Assembly (NCBI RefSeq): GCF_001613935.1 | Contig: NZ_LQCI01000009.1 | Coordinates: 406,484-470,483, forward strand | Source of the DNA: Amycolatopsis regifaucium | GTDB lineage: Bacteria; Actinomycetota; Actinomycetes; Mycobacteriales; Pseudonocardiaceae | Direction: 5' to 3' | DNA length: 64,000 bases | Part shown: in pieces, positions 45,444 to 55,226 of the stretch | Numbering within the stretch: position 1 is the first letter of the stretch | Layout of the letters: each line of letters starts with the position of its first letter | Translations under genes and position numbers: made by a program | The notes under the pieces: model-generated | Told to the model about the DNA's origin: nothing | Seen by the model: only the letters and a program-made list of their open reading frames with translations | Database searches by the model: none

Positions 45444-48410
45444 CTATCCCGGAATCGCCCCGAAGCGGATCTTCGTCAAGGCTTCACGAGCCCGGTCCCG
45501 CTGCCGCCCGTCCCGGTCGACGGCGGAAAGATCCCGGAGCGCGCGTAGTTCCCACACCGGAAATCCCAGTTGCCGGAACAACCCGGCCGCCGTGCGGAGC
45601 CCTTCGGCGGCTTCGGTCGCGACACCTTCGTCCGCTCGCAGACGGCCGAGGCTGAGCAAGGCGTATCCGCCACCCCGGCGGTCACCGAGCGCGCGGAACG
45701 TGTTCATCGCGAGGCCCAGCTGCTCCTCGGCCCGGTCCGCTTCACCGGCCAGACGCAGGGATTCGCCGAAACTCCGATGCGTGTAGGCGGCCGCGTGCCG
45801 GTGGCCGACGTGTTCGAACAGCTCCAACGACCGGGAAAGACACCGTTCGCTCTCCCCCGCGTCCCCCGCCTTCGCGTGGAGATCGCCGAGGCTGCGCAGA
45901 ACATGCGCCTCCCAATGGCGTTCACGCGCGCTCCGGGTACCGGTCAGCGCGCTCGTCAGCAGATCACCGGCTTCGTCGAGGCGACCGTTCCGGCGCAGGA
46001 CGTCGGCGTAGCGTTTGGCGGACCGGTCGTGCTGCCGTCCGTCGTCGCAGTGAAGCGAAAGCAGCAGGCTCGCCTCGAAACACTCCTTCGCCCGCCCGAA
46101 GTCACCGAGGTCGTCCCAGAGCGAGCCGAACTGGGCCGACGCCATCGCCTGCCCGGCCAGGTCACCGCAGTCCCGGTACAGGTCCAATGCCTCGCGCAAC
46201 GCGTCGACCGCCGACCGGGGACGGCCGGAGTCCGCGTCGACGTCGGCGAGCGCGACGAGTGCGGCCCCGGTGCCCCGCCGATCGGCCGCGGCCCGGAATC
46301 TGGCCTCGGCCAACGCGAAACACGTCCGCGCCCGTGCCAGGTCACCCGCGTTCGAGTGGGAATGGCCGAGCTTCAGCAGTTTTCCCGCCTCCGCGGGGAG
46401 ATCGAGGCGTTCGCGCACGATGTCGAAGCCGAGTAACGCCAGTGAACCGCCACGCCGGGGGTCGACGAGATCGCTGTGAGCGTCGGCCAGCCGCGCGGTC
46501 AGGTCGGTCCAGCCGTGGCCGCTCGCGGTCCGGGCGGCGAGGGCGAGGTTCGTGATTTCCGCGTCGCGCCAGCCGATCGGGTCGGCCGCGACGCGGTCCA
46601 ACGCCGCCGCGGGCGCGTCCACCCCGCGGACGGGCGAGTACTCGGCACCGAGCGCGGAGGCCGCGTGTTCGGCCAAGGCCGCGGTGACCGTCAACGCGCG
46701 TTTGAGGGCGTCGGGGTCCGGCGGTTCCCGGAGCGCGAGACGGGTCAGGCCCGGCAGCCGGAACCGGAGGAAGCCCGCCTGATCGGGTGCGGCGTGGAGC
46801 AGATGATCGTCCACCAGTTCGTCGAGCCGCTCGGCCGCCTCGCGGGACGAACAGCCCAGCAGGGCGGTCGCGAACCAGTCGGCGATCTCGACGGCACCGG
46901 GAAAACCGAGCAACCGCAAGGAATTCCGCTGCCGTGGTGACAGTTCCGCGAGGGCTTCGGTGAGCACCGGACGGACGGCGAGGTCACCGGCCGCGAGTTC
47001 GTCGAGGCGCAGGCGCTCGTTTTCCAGCCGGGTCGCGAACTCGGCGATACTCAGCCTCGGTCGCTGCAGCAGCTTCATTCCCGCCGCGCGTACCGCCAGC
47101 GCGAGCCCGTCGCAGCAGGCCAGCAGCCGCCGGACGGCGTCGGGTTCGGCGGACGGCCGGTCCTCGCCGATGATCGCGCCGAGCAGCACCCGCGATTCCG
47201 CGTAGGACAGTTCACCGACTCGGATCGGCCGGGCGCCGACCAGCCCGGCCAGCCGTCGCCGTGTCGTGACGATCGTGGCGCAGCCGGGACCGCTCGGCAG
47301 CAACGGCCGGACCTCGGCCTCGGACCGCGCGTTCTCGAGGAGCACCAGCAACCGCCGGTCCGCCGTTTGGCTCTGCCAGAGAGAGACAAGCCCCACCCGA
47401 TCCCGCGGGAGTTCCGTCTCCGCGAAGCCGAGGGCGCGGAGGAATCCCTTGAGCACGTCGCCGGTTTCGCGCAGGTCGGCGACGAGCTGACCGTCCGGGA
47501 ACCGTTTGCGCACCCGCCACGCGGCGTGGACGGCCAACGCGCTCTTCCCCACTCCCGCCGCGCCGTGCAGCACCACCGGTGCCGGTCCGCGCAGCGCGCG
47601 TCCCAGCTCCGCCAGTTCACCCGCCCGGCCGGTGAAATCCGGGGTCGACGGCGGCAGGCGGCAGGGCGGCCCACCTGCCGACCAGCCGGTTCCGGCGATC
47701 CGGCGGTGAACCTCCAGCAGGTCTTCTCCCGGCGACACGCCGGCGTGCTCCCAGAGCAGGTGACGGCACCGGTCGAGGACGGCGAGCGCGGCGTCCCGGC
47801 GACCGAGTCCGTGCAGTGCTTCGGCCAGCCATCCGGCGAGGCACTCGTCACCCGGCCGCTCGGCCAGTTCCGGCCCGAGCCGATCGGCCACCGCTTTGTG
47901 GTCACCGGCCGCCAGGTCCAGCTCGACGAGCTTGCCGAGTACCGAGCTTCGCCGGTCCTCCAGCCACAGTTTGTGCGCCTCCAGCAGCGGCCCGGCCGGG
48001 ACGTCGGCGAACGCCCGGCCGCGCCACAGCCCCAGTGCCCGTTCGAGCAGCGCCCTGCGCTCGTCGCCGGTCGCCGTCGCGGCCGCCGCGGTCAGACCGG
48101 TGAAACCGGCGACGTCGAGCTCCCCTTCCGACACGGTCAGCAGGTAGCCGCCCCGGCCCGACGGCAGCCGCTGCCGGGCGTCGTCCACCGCCAATCCGGG
48201 TGACAAGGCCTTGCGCAGCTTGGAAACCGCCATCTGCACGACGGCGGCGGCACTCGACGGCGGCCCCTGCGGCCAGAGTTCGTCCACGAGGGTGTCCCGG
48301 TGGACGAACTCGTTCGGCCTGGCCAGGAGCACCCCGAGCACCAGCCGGGGCTGAGCCGCCGACGGCAGCGGGACCGAGGCCCTGAGCGGGCCGAGCACCT
48401 TGAACTCCAC
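45444..48410 (-). CDS. AfsR/SARP-family regulator with NB-ARC and TPR domains
   Basis: This 988-residue regulator has an OmpR-like winged helix (residues 1-90), a bacterial transcriptional activation domain (about 95-240) and an NB-ARC-type ATPase with P-loop GAAGVGKSALA (283-293). A helical linker and TPR repeats follow from about residue 640 to the end. Such proteins activate secondary metabolism or other regulons, with ATP binding as a switch. No target cluster is beside it. The single ATG after a rich ribosome region fits the family N-terminus (MEFKVLGPLRA). Confidence 0.92.
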   Translation of the reverse strand: MEFKVLGPLRASVPLPSAAQPRLVLGVLLARPNEFVHRDTLVDELWPQGPPSSAAAVVQMAVSKLRKALSPGLAVDDARQRLPSGRGGYLLTVSEGELDVAGFTGLTAAAATATGDERRALLERALGLWRGRAFADVPAGPLLEAHKLWLEDRRSSVLGKLVELDLAAGDHKAVADRLGPELAERPGDECLAGWLAEALHGLGRRDAALAVLDRCRHLLWEHAGVSPGEDLLEVHRRIAGTGWSAGGPPCRLPPSTPDFTGRAGELAELGRALRGPAPVVLHGAAGVGKSALAVHAAWRVRKRFPDGQLVADLRETGDVLKGFLRALGFAETELPRDRVGLVSLWQSQTADRRLLVLLENARSEAEVRPLLPSGPGCATIVTTRRRLAGLVGARPIRVGELSYAESRVLLGAIIGEDRPSAEPDAVRRLLACCDGLALAVRAAGMKLLQRPRLSIAEFATRLENERLRLDELAAGDLAVRPVLTEALAELSPRQRNSLRLLGFPGAVEIADWFATALLGCSSREAAERLDELVDDHLLHAAPDQAGFLRFRLPGLTRLALREPPDPDALKRALTVTAALAEHAASALGAEYSPVRGVDAPAAALDRVAADPIGWRDAEITNLALAARTASGHGWTDLTARLADAHSDLVDPRRGGSLALLGFDIVRERLDLPAEAGKLLKLGHSHSNAGDLARARTCFALAEARFRAAADRRGTGAALVALADVDADSGRPRSAVDALREALDLYRDCGDLAGQAMASAQFGSLWDDLGDFGRAKECFEASLLLSLHCDDGRQHDRSAKRYADVLRRNGRLDEAGDLLTSALTGTRSARERHWEAHVLRSLGDLHAKAGDAGESERCLSRSLELFEHVGHRHAAAYTHRSFGESLRLAGEADRAEEQLGLAMNTFRALGDRRGGGYALLSLGRLRADEGVATEAAEGLRTAAGLFRQLGFPVWELRALRDLSAVDRDGRQRDRAREALTKIRFGAIPG

Positions 48411-48495
48411 GAAGCACCTATCACCTGGACGGGTGGGCAGAATCTAACCCGGCACGGTCGCTGATTCGCCGCTTCTCACCCGGATGGCCGCCCCC

Positions 48496-49206
48496 CTACT
48501 TTCCGGTGTGGGCGAGCAGCCTGTCCCGCAAGGCGGGTTCGTCCGCGAGCGCCTCGTTCAAGGTGTGCTCCAGCAACGGCTTGAGATGCCCGTACGGCCG
48601 CTTCGACCAGTCGAGGGGGCCGAGCGGCGGCTCCGGGTCGTATTCGATGACGAACTGGATCGTCCGCGCGATCTCGGCGCCGACGAGCCGCTCGACCAGA
48701 TGCAGCGCGAGGTCGATCCCCGCCGACACCCCGGCGGCGGTGATCACGTTCCCGTCCTCGGCCCAGCGTTCGGCGACCGGCTCGGCGCCGAACGCGCGCA
48801 ACAGGTCCCGGAACATCCAGTGCGTCGTGGCCCGGCGACCCTCCAGCAGCCCCGCCTGCCCCAGCACCAGCGAGCCCGTGCACACCGAGGTCACCAGTTC
48901 CGCGTTCGCGGCGGCACTTCGCACGTAGTCGACCAGCTTCTCGTCGGCGAGTGCCTTCAGCGTCGGTGCGGCGCCGCCGGGTACAAGGAGCGCGTACGGC
49001 GACGGGACCTCGTCGTAGGTGTGGGTCGCCACGAGCTTCAGCGGATTGTCGGTGACGACCGGGGCCTTCGTGTCGCCGACCACGACCGTCCGGTACTCCT
49101 GCCCCGCGCTCGCCATGCCGTCCAGCACGGTCAGCGGTCCGACCATGTCGAGCGGGGTCATCCCCGGGTACACCACGAACGCGATGGTCTTCTTGTCCTC
49201 TGTCAT
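48496..49206 (-). CDS. DJ-1/PfpI family protein (isonitrile hydratase-like)
   Basis: This 236-residue protein has the DJ-1/PfpI fold. The nucleophile Cys is in SVCTGSLVLGQAGLLEGRRATTHW, and IAFVVYPGMTPLDMVGPLTVLD opens the domain. Isonitrile hydratase and several amidases share this pattern. It is divergent from a GlxA-type regulator whose own N-terminal domain has the same CTG ... GRRATTHW motif, across 99 bases. The substrate is unknown. Confidence 0.87.
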   Translation of the reverse strand: MTEDKKTIAFVVYPGMTPLDMVGPLTVLDGMASAGQEYRTVVVGDTKAPVVTDNPLKLVATHTYDEVPSPYALLVPGGAAPTLKALADEKLVDYVRSAAANAELVTSVCTGSLVLGQAGLLEGRRATTHWMFRDLLRAFGAEPVAERWAEDGNVITAAGVSAGIDLALHLVERLVGAEIARTIQFVIEYDPEPPLGPLDWSKRPYGHLKPLLEHTLNEALADEPALRDRLLAHTGK

Positions 49207-49305
49207 GGGCGCAACGGTGTCGCAGCCGAGGAACCGAGGTGACCTCGATGTCCGGATTCCTGCGAACTACGTCCTACGGCCGGGTGAGGCTGCTAGCGTT
49301 CGATC

Positions 49306-50283
49306 ATGCCGGGTTCACCCAGACGAGTGTTGATCGTCGGTTTTACCCACGCCGAGCTGCTCGACATCGCCGGTCCGTCGGACGTCCTGGACGCCGCCAC
49401 GAAACTCGGCGGACGGCCGGGGTACGAGATCATGCTCGCCAGCGTGGACGGACGCGGCATCCGCTGCGAATCCGGCCTGACCCTGCAGGCACAGCACCGG
49501 CTCGACCAGGTGACCGGCGCACTCGACACGCTGATCGTCGCGGGCGGTACCGGGCACGAGACCGCCGCCGCCGACCCGCGGATCGTCTCCCACATCCGCA
49601 GGCTCGCGCAGCACAGCCGTCGCGTCGCGTCGGTGTGCACCGGCGCCACGGTGCTGGCCGCGTGCGGGTTGCTCAACGGGCGGCGTGCTACCACACATTG
49701 GCGGTTCGCGAACCGGCTCGCGACGAATTATCCGCAGGTGAACGTGGACCCCGTTCCGTTGTTCGTGCGCGACGGCAACGTCTACACGGCGGCGGGCGTC
49801 ACCAGCGGGATCGATCTCACCCTCGCGTTCGTCGAGGAGGACCACGGGCCCAGCCTCGCCAGGGAGACCGCCCGCATGCTGGTCACCTACCTGCAGCGGC
49901 CGGGCAATCAGGCACAGGTGAGCATGTTCCTGTCCGGTCCGCCGCCGGAGAACCGGCTGGTCCGCGACATCACCGCGTACGTCGCCGAACACCTCGCAGG
50001 CGACCTGAGCACCACCGTGCTCGCCGAACGGGCCGGCATCAGCACCCGTCAGCTGACCAGGCTGTTCGACGCGCATCTGAGTACCACGCCCAGCCGGTAC
50101 GTCCGCGCGGCGAGGACCGAGAACGCGGCGAAACTGTTGTGCGGCACCGAACTCCCGCTCACGTCGATCGCGAGGCGGTGCGGTTTCGGCTCCACCGAGA
50201 CACTTCGCCAAGCCTTCCTCGACCATTTCGACACTCCCCCGTCCGCGTATCGGCGGGTCCATCTGCGACAGGCGTTCGGCTAG
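49306..50283 (+). CDS. GlxA-family AraC-type regulator
   Basis: This 325-residue regulator has an N-terminal DJ-1/PfpI domain (residues about 1-185, with VCTGATVLAACGLLNGRRATTHW) and a C-terminal AraC-type double HTH (about 225-315). The latter includes VLAERAGISTRQLTRLFDAHL and LTSIARRCGFGSTETLRQAFLDHF. It should sense a small molecule in the DJ-1 domain and likely controls the divergent DJ-1 enzyme. The start is ATG. Confidence 0.92.
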   Translation: MPGSPRRVLIVGFTHAELLDIAGPSDVLDAATKLGGRPGYEIMLASVDGRGIRCESGLTLQAQHRLDQVTGALDTLIVAGGTGHETAAADPRIVSHIRRLAQHSRRVASVCTGATVLAACGLLNGRRATTHWRFANRLATNYPQVNVDPVPLFVRDGNVYTAAGVTSGIDLTLAFVEEDHGPSLARETARMLVTYLQRPGNQAQVSMFLSGPPPENRLVRDITAYVAEHLAGDLSTTVLAERAGISTRQLTRLFDAHLSTTPSRYVRAARTENAAKLLCGTELPLTSIARRCGFGSTETLRQAFLDHFDTPPSAYRRVHLRQAFG

Positions 50284-50311
50284 GCCCGACGCGCGGCGGC
50301 CGATACGGGCT

Positions 50312-51781
50312 GTGCAGGATGTGCGGGTGAACCGCCGCGACCTCTCCGACGACGACACCGGCCCGATTCGCCGGGTTACGGACCCTCCGTCCGGTCGTCC
50401 GCCCGGAACGTCCCGTTCGCCGCGCCGGCCCCCACCCGAAGGCGTCCGGCGCCCGCGTCCCCCGGCCGCCGCCGAGCGGCCGCGGCCGGCCGTACCGGGC
50501 AGACGTCGCGCCGCCGGACCGAAACCCGAACCGAAATCCGCGCCGGTCGGTCACGGGCACGCGCATGGCCACGGACCGGCGGCACCCGCGTCACGCCGGG
50601 TCCGGCTGCTGCTGATGTGGCTGCTGATCCCGCTCGCCGTCGCGACCGTGGCCGGGATGGTCCTGCTCTACCCATGGGGCAAGGATCCGGCGAAAAGCGC
50701 CTTCCCACAGGGAACGCCGGTGAACGCCACGATCACCGCGACGATCACCGGTCCGTGTCTCGCCGAAGGCCAGGTCCAGGTCGGCGAACCGTCGCCGGAC
50801 GCGAAACCGTGTCTCACCAGCGAATTGACGATGACCGACGGTCCCGGCACCGGGAAGCCGCTGAAGCTGACCCTCCCGATCGAGCCGAGTACGCCCCGGT
50901 TCGCCGCGGGCGACAAGGTGGTGCTGTCCTACAACGGCGGCGACGCCGCGAACCCGGCGTCGTTCCAGATCGTCGATTTCCAGCGCGGGACGCCGTTGCT
51001 GCTGCTCGCCGGACTGTTCGCGCTCGCGGTCATCGTGCTCGGCCGCTGGCAGGGGCTCGCCGCGCTGCTCGCGCTGGGGCTGAGCTTCCTGGTGCTGGCC
51101 CTGTTCGTCCTGCCCTCGATCCTCGCCGGGGAAAGCCCGCTGCTGGTGGCGATCGCGGGTGCGGGGGCGATCATGTTCGTCGCGCTGTACCTGACACACG
51201 GGTTGTCCGCGAGAACGTCGGTGGCGGTGCTGGGCACCTTGGTGAGCCTGATCCTGATCGGCGTCCTGTCGGCGATCTTCTCCGCCGCGGCGTCGCTGAC
51301 CGGACTGGACGACAGCACCTCGCAGCTGATCGGCTCGCTCGGGCACGGGATCGACGCGCGAGGCCTGCTGCTGGCCGGCGTCGTGATCGGCGCGCTCGGT
51401 GTCCTGGACGACGTCACGGTGACGCAGACAAGCGCGGTGTGGGAGCTGCGGCGGGCGAACCCGTCGCTCGGCTGGCGCGAGCTCTACGGCGCGGGCCTGC
51501 GGATCGGACGGGACCACGTCGGTTCGGCGGTCAACACGCTCGTGATGGCGTACGCGGGCGCGGCGTTGCCGGTACTGCTGTACACGTCGCTTTCGGGCGT
51601 GGGACTCGGCTCGATCCTCGGGGCGGAGGACATCGCCCAGGAGATCGTACGGACACTCGCCGGGAGTGTCGGCATCGTCGCGGCCGTACCGGTCACCACC
51701 GTGCTGGCCGCGTTGATCGCCTCGCGGGAGCCTCAAGAGTCCCGGTGGCCACAAGCGCCCCAAAGCAAGACCCGCGCCTGA
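50312..51781 (+). CDS. YibE/F family membrane protein
   Basis: This 489-residue protein has about 90 disordered Pro/Arg-rich residues, then a transmembrane anchor (VRLLLMWLLIPLAVATVAGM), an extracytoplasmic beta-rich region (residues about 130-225) and about six more helices with the YibE/F conserved GHGIDARGLLLAGVVIGALGVLDDVTVTQ. The function of the family is unknown, perhaps transport. The start is uncertain: GTGs at 50312, 50321 and 50327 are all possible. Confidence 0.87.
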   Translation: MQDVRVNRRDLSDDDTGPIRRVTDPPSGRPPGTSRSPRRPPPEGVRRPRPPAAAERPRPAVPGRRRAAGPKPEPKSAPVGHGHAHGHGPAAPASRRVRLLLMWLLIPLAVATVAGMVLLYPWGKDPAKSAFPQGTPVNATITATITGPCLAEGQVQVGEPSPDAKPCLTSELTMTDGPGTGKPLKLTLPIEPSTPRFAAGDKVVLSYNGGDAANPASFQIVDFQRGTPLLLLAGLFALAVIVLGRWQGLAALLALGLSFLVLALFVLPSILAGESPLLVAIAGAGAIMFVALYLTHGLSARTSVAVLGTLVSLILIGVLSAIFSAAASLTGLDDSTSQLIGSLGHGIDARGLLLAGVVIGALGVLDDVTVTQTSAVWELRRANPSLGWRELYGAGLRIGRDHVGSAVNTLVMAYAGAALPVLLYTSLSGVGLGSILGAEDIAQEIVRTLAGSVGIVAAVPVTTVLAALIASREPQESRWPQAPQSKTRA

Positions 51782-51908
51782 GCCTGGCGATAACGGTGAT
51801 GGGCACGAGCTTGGATCTTCCGTTGATCAAGATGTGAGACGAGCAGCGCCCAATGGCACTGCCAGTCGCGACGGCGGCATATCACGAGACCGGACCATCT
51901 CCGCCGCT

Positions 51909-52574
51909 TCACTCCAAGGTCGCCACGAACCTGCTGACGGCTTCCATCGCGAATCGCTGGATGTACTTTCCCGCGGGCGCCGCCGAAGCCAGCCGGTAGA
52001 GCGGCCGCTCCGCCGCCGCGTCCCCACGCGCCTCCGACTTCAGCTGGGCCACCAGCAGTTCCGAGAACACCAGGCCGTTCGCGTCGGTGTTGTTCAACAG
52101 CGCGTTCGCCAGCCTGCGCAGTTGCAGGACGCCGAGTTCCCGGCCGCCCGCACCGGAGTAGACGGCCAGGTCGACCTTCGCCACCTTGCGGCGTACGCCC
52201 GCGTTCACCAACAGGCTGACCGTCCGGGTGCCGCGTACGTCGCTGATGACCAGATCGATGCGCTCGGCCTCGGTGAGCGCGATCCGCCGCAGGCCCCAGG
52301 TCCGCACAATGAGCGTGTCGCCTTCGAGCCAGACACGGCGGCGCAGGTTGTAGAACATGACGTAGAGCAGCGGCAGCGCGATCACCCCGGCGACGATGAG
52401 ACCGGCGACCTCACCGCCGATCAGCCCGGTGATCCCGCCGAACGCGGCCGCGAAGATCACGACACCGACGATGCCGGAACAGCCGCGCCGGCGGCGGAGC
52501 TTGGGGTCGTCGTGGAACAGCGGGAGACGCTCGGGCGTCTCCGGTCCGCCTGCCTGCTCGGCCATCTCGCTCAC
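51909..52574 (-). CDS. Membrane-anchored PH-like hypothetical protein
   Basis: This 221-residue protein has two adjacent transmembrane helices (residues about 35-75) followed by a soluble region with a PH-like pattern (RRRVWLEGDTLIVRTWGLRRIALTEAERIDLVI). A helical C-terminal part ends in EAVSRFVATLE. The function is unknown. The GTG start overlaps the stop of the upstream metallo-hydrolase gene (GTGA), so the two are co-translated. Confidence 0.78.
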   Translation of the reverse strand: MSEMAEQAGGPETPERLPLFHDDPKLRRRRGCSGIVGVVIFAAAFGGITGLIGGEVAGLIVAGVIALPLLYVMFYNLRRRVWLEGDTLIVRTWGLRRIALTEAERIDLVISDVRGTRTVSLLVNAGVRRKVAKVDLAVYSGAGGRELGVLQLRRLANALLNNTDANGLVFSELLVAQLKSEARGDAAAERPLYRLASAAPAGKYIQRFAMEAVSRFVATLE

Positions 52575-53179
52575 GATCCCGTCCCGGCCAGGAACGGGTT
52601 GCCCGCGCGCTCCTGCCCGATCGTGGTCGCCGGGCCGTGGCCGGGCAGGACGACGGTGTCGTCGGGCAGCGTCATCACTTTGGCACCGAGGGACCGCACG
52701 AGTTCGTCACCATCGCCGGAGGAGCGGCCGATCGAACCGGCGAACAGGCTGTCGCCGGTGAGCACGATCCGGCCGCCCTCGGCGGAGGACAGCCCGAAGA
52801 TCACCGAACCGGCGGTGTGGCCCGGTGTACGGGACACCGTGATCTCCAGCCCGGCCAGCCTGAGCGGGCCCTCGACGAGTGGCACGATCCCGTCCTTCCA
52901 TTCCCCGGCGTCCGCGGCCAGGAGCGGCCTGTCCGCCTCGTGCAGATACAGCGGTATTCCGTGGCGCGCGCCGACCTCGGCCGCCGAAGCGACGTGATCC
53001 GGGTGGCCGTGGGTGGCGAGCATCGCGACCGGCGTGAGCCCGTGTCCGGACAGCGCGGCCTCGAGCGGCTCGCCGATGTCCTCGCCGGGATCGACGAGGA
53101 CGCACTCCCCGCCGCCCTCCGGGGCGAGCAGATAGCAGTTGGCTTCGAGGGGGCCGGCCGGAAATCCGACAACCAGCAC
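52571..53179 (-). CDS. Metallo-beta-lactamase-fold hydrolase (glyoxalase II-like)
   Basis: This 202-residue zinc hydrolase contains THGHPDH (HxHxDH) near residue 63, followed by H in RTPGHTAGSV, D in LTGDSLF and H in LPGHGP, the full metal set of glyoxalase-II-like enzymes. It probably hydrolyses a thioester or small ester. The start is GTG after the site GGAGGCG; the in-frame ATGs further upstream run into unrelated sequence. Confidence 0.88.
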   Translation of the reverse strand: MLVVGFPAGPLEANCYLLAPEGGGECVLVDPGEDIGEPLEAALSGHGLTPVAMLATHGHPDHVASAAEVGARHGIPLYLHEADRPLLAADAGEWKDGIVPLVEGPLRLAGLEITVSRTPGHTAGSVIFGLSSAEGGRIVLTGDSLFAGSIGRSSGDGDELVRSLGAKVMTLPDDTVVLPGHGPATTIGQERAGNPFLAGTGS

Positions 53180-53335
53180 GAAACGCCTCCTCAAATCTTC
53201 CACCGAACAGGTGACAGGATGGCCCTGATCACGATCAAGTAAGCCTAGCGGCCCCTGTACGGGGGCCTCACAGGCTGTGCCCATAGACTTCCCCCACCTC
53301 AGACGTGTGACATCGAGTGGAAACCGGGAGGGCGG

Positions 53336-54193
53336 GTGCCGACCAACCAGCAGCGCCGCGAAGCCGCGAAGCGCAAGCTCGAGCGACAGATCGTGCGACG
53401 GGCCGAAAAGGCCAAGCGGCGCAAGATCGTCGGCTCGGTGGCGGTCGTCGGCGTCGTCGCGATCGTGGCAGGCGCGGTGTGGTGGATCGTCAGCAGTAAC
53501 AGTGGTGACGATGCCGCCTCCGACGCCTCCCCGAGCTCGGCTCCTCCGACCCCCGAGGTCACCATCCCCACGGAACGCGCGCCGATGCCCAAGCGGGCGA
53601 CGCCGCTGGCGAACCCGGTGACGTGTGACTTCAAGGACGACGCCTCGAAGCAGGCGTCGAAGAAGGTGAACAAGCCCGAAGGCAAGGACGTCTCGTCGAA
53701 CGGCACCGTCAACCTCGTGCTGAAGAGCACCGCGGGCGACATCCCGCTGACGCTGGACCGGGCGCTCGCGCCGTGTGCCGTGCAGAGCTTCATCAGCCTC
53801 TCGCAGCAGGGCTACTTCAACGACACCAAGTGCCACCGGCTCGGCACCACCGGCCTGCAGATGCTGCAGTGCGGTGACCCCGAAGCCACCGGCATGGGCG
53901 GTCCGGGCTACACGATGCCGGACGAGGCGTTCCCCGAGATCAAGTACGGCCGCGGCATCCTCGCGATGGCGAAGACGCAGCAGCCGAACTCCGGCGGCAG
54001 CCAGTTCTTCATGGTCTACGGCGAAGCCGAACTGCCCGCCGAGTACTCGGTCTTCGGCAGCATCTCCGACGAAGGCCTGAAAGTGCTCGACAAGGTCGCC
54101 AAGGCGGGTGCCAACGCGCAAGGCGGCAACGGCGACGGCACCGGCCCGCCCAACACCGAGGTCAAGTTCACCGGCGTCACGGTCAACGCCTGA
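53336..54193 (+). CDS. Membrane-anchored cyclophilin peptidyl-prolyl isomerase
   Basis: This 285-residue protein starts at GTG (VPTNQQRREAAKRKLERQIV) with a basic cytoplasmic coil. A single transmembrane helix follows (residues about 37-56), then an extracytoplasmic Ser/Pro linker and a cyclophilin domain (about 120-280). The domain includes FISLSQQGYFNDTKCHRL, NSGGSQFFMVYGEAELPAEYSVFG and LDKVAKAG. It should speed proline isomerisation in secreted proteins. Confidence 0.93.
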   Translation: MPTNQQRREAAKRKLERQIVRRAEKAKRRKIVGSVAVVGVVAIVAGAVWWIVSSNSGDDAASDASPSSAPPTPEVTIPTERAPMPKRATPLANPVTCDFKDDASKQASKKVNKPEGKDVSSNGTVNLVLKSTAGDIPLTLDRALAPCAVQSFISLSQQGYFNDTKCHRLGTTGLQMLQCGDPEATGMGGPGYTMPDEAFPEIKYGRGILAMAKTQQPNSGGSQFFMVYGEAELPAEYSVFGSISDEGLKVLDKVAKAGANAQGGNGDGTGPPNTEVKFTGVTVNA

Positions 54194-54241
54194 CGTCAAG
54201 CCGGAGCCTGCGGCGGGTGAGCCCGGTAGCCGCCTTCCCCA

Positions 54242-54296
54242 GTACATGATGGCCCCCTTCCTTGCGCCTAGCGCAAGGAAGGGGGCCATCATGTAC
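54242..54296. repeat. 55-base palindromic element, copy 4 (inverted orientation)
   Basis: Arms 54242-54267 and 54271-54296 are identical to the arms of the copy at 21594-21648, but the loop is CTA instead of TAG. Since the arms are palindromic, this is the same element in opposite orientation. It lies between the cyclophilin and enoyl-CoA hydratase genes. Confidence 0.85.
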
Positions 54297-54323
54297 TTCA
54301 CGCGGGCGAGACCGCAGGTGACG

Positions 54324-55103
54324 TCAGCGGTAGGTGAACTTCGGCGGCCGCCGTGCGAGGAACGCGGCCACGCCCTCGGCGTAGTCCTCGCCGTGCAAGG
54401 CGCCCAACCGGATCTCGTCCACCTCCGCGTCGGATTCCTCTTGCCCCGCCACGATCTTCTCGATGATCCGGTTCATCCCGCGCACCGATGCCTGTGAACG
54501 CGAAGCCAGCGTCTCGACGAACTTCATCGTCGACGACTCCAGTTCCTCGGCGGGAAAGACGTCGTTGAGCAGCCCGATCTCCCGGGCCCGGCGCGCGTCG
54601 ACGAGTTCGCCCGAGAGCAGGAAGTACTTCGCGTGCGCCGGGCCGACCAATGAGATCAGCTGCCGCGTCGAGTCGAAGTGGTAGACGATGCCGAGCTTCG
54701 ATGGCGTGATGCCGAATCGCGAGCCTTCGGCGGCGAACCGGAAGTCGCAAGCGACCGCGATCTGGCACCCGCCGCCGATGCAGTTCCCTTGGATCATCGC
54801 CACGGTCGGCTTCCGCGACGCCGCCAGCGCCGCCACGGCCCCGTCGACGGCTTTGTCATAGGTTTCGGCGGCGTCGGCGGTGGACCGCAGGTCCCGGAAC
54901 TCGCTGATGTCCGCGCCCGCCGAGAAGTGCGCGCCCGCGCCGGTCAGCACGAGCACCTTGATCGCCGGGTCCGCCTCCACCCGCGCCACCACGTCCGGGA
55001 TGGCCGACCACATCCCGTAGGTGATCGCGTTCATCTTCTCCGGCCTGCTGAACATCAGGCGCGCGACCTCGCCGTCGCGAGTGAATTCGAACCCGTCAGT
55101 CAT
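54324..55103 (-). CDS. Enoyl-CoA hydratase/isomerase family protein
   Basis: This 259-residue crotonase-fold enzyme has the oxyanion segments HFSAGADISEF (about residue 60) and IQGNCIGGGCQIAVACDFRFA (about 105-125), with the acidic position near SKLGIVYHFD. It hydrates or isomerises an acyl-CoA; the exact reaction is unclear because the usual second catalytic Glu is not obvious. It is monocistronic in this window. Confidence 0.88.
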   Translation of the reverse strand: MTDGFEFTRDGEVARLMFSRPEKMNAITYGMWSAIPDVVARVEADPAIKVLVLTGAGAHFSAGADISEFRDLRSTADAAETYDKAVDGAVAALAASRKPTVAMIQGNCIGGGCQIAVACDFRFAAEGSRFGITPSKLGIVYHFDSTRQLISLVGPAHAKYFLLSGELVDARRAREIGLLNDVFPAEELESSTMKFVETLASRSQASVRGMNRIIEKIVAGQEESDAEVDEIRLGALHGEDYAEGVAAFLARRPPKFTYR

Positions 55104-55226
55104 GTTCCGCACCCTAAGTGCGCACCTCCCCATGAACCACCCGGATGTGGGCAAGGCCCCGAAAGGTGGCTTACAGCCGCTCTTCCCTGTGGTTTCCTGG
55201 TCGTCCAACGAGCAAGGGGGAACTCG

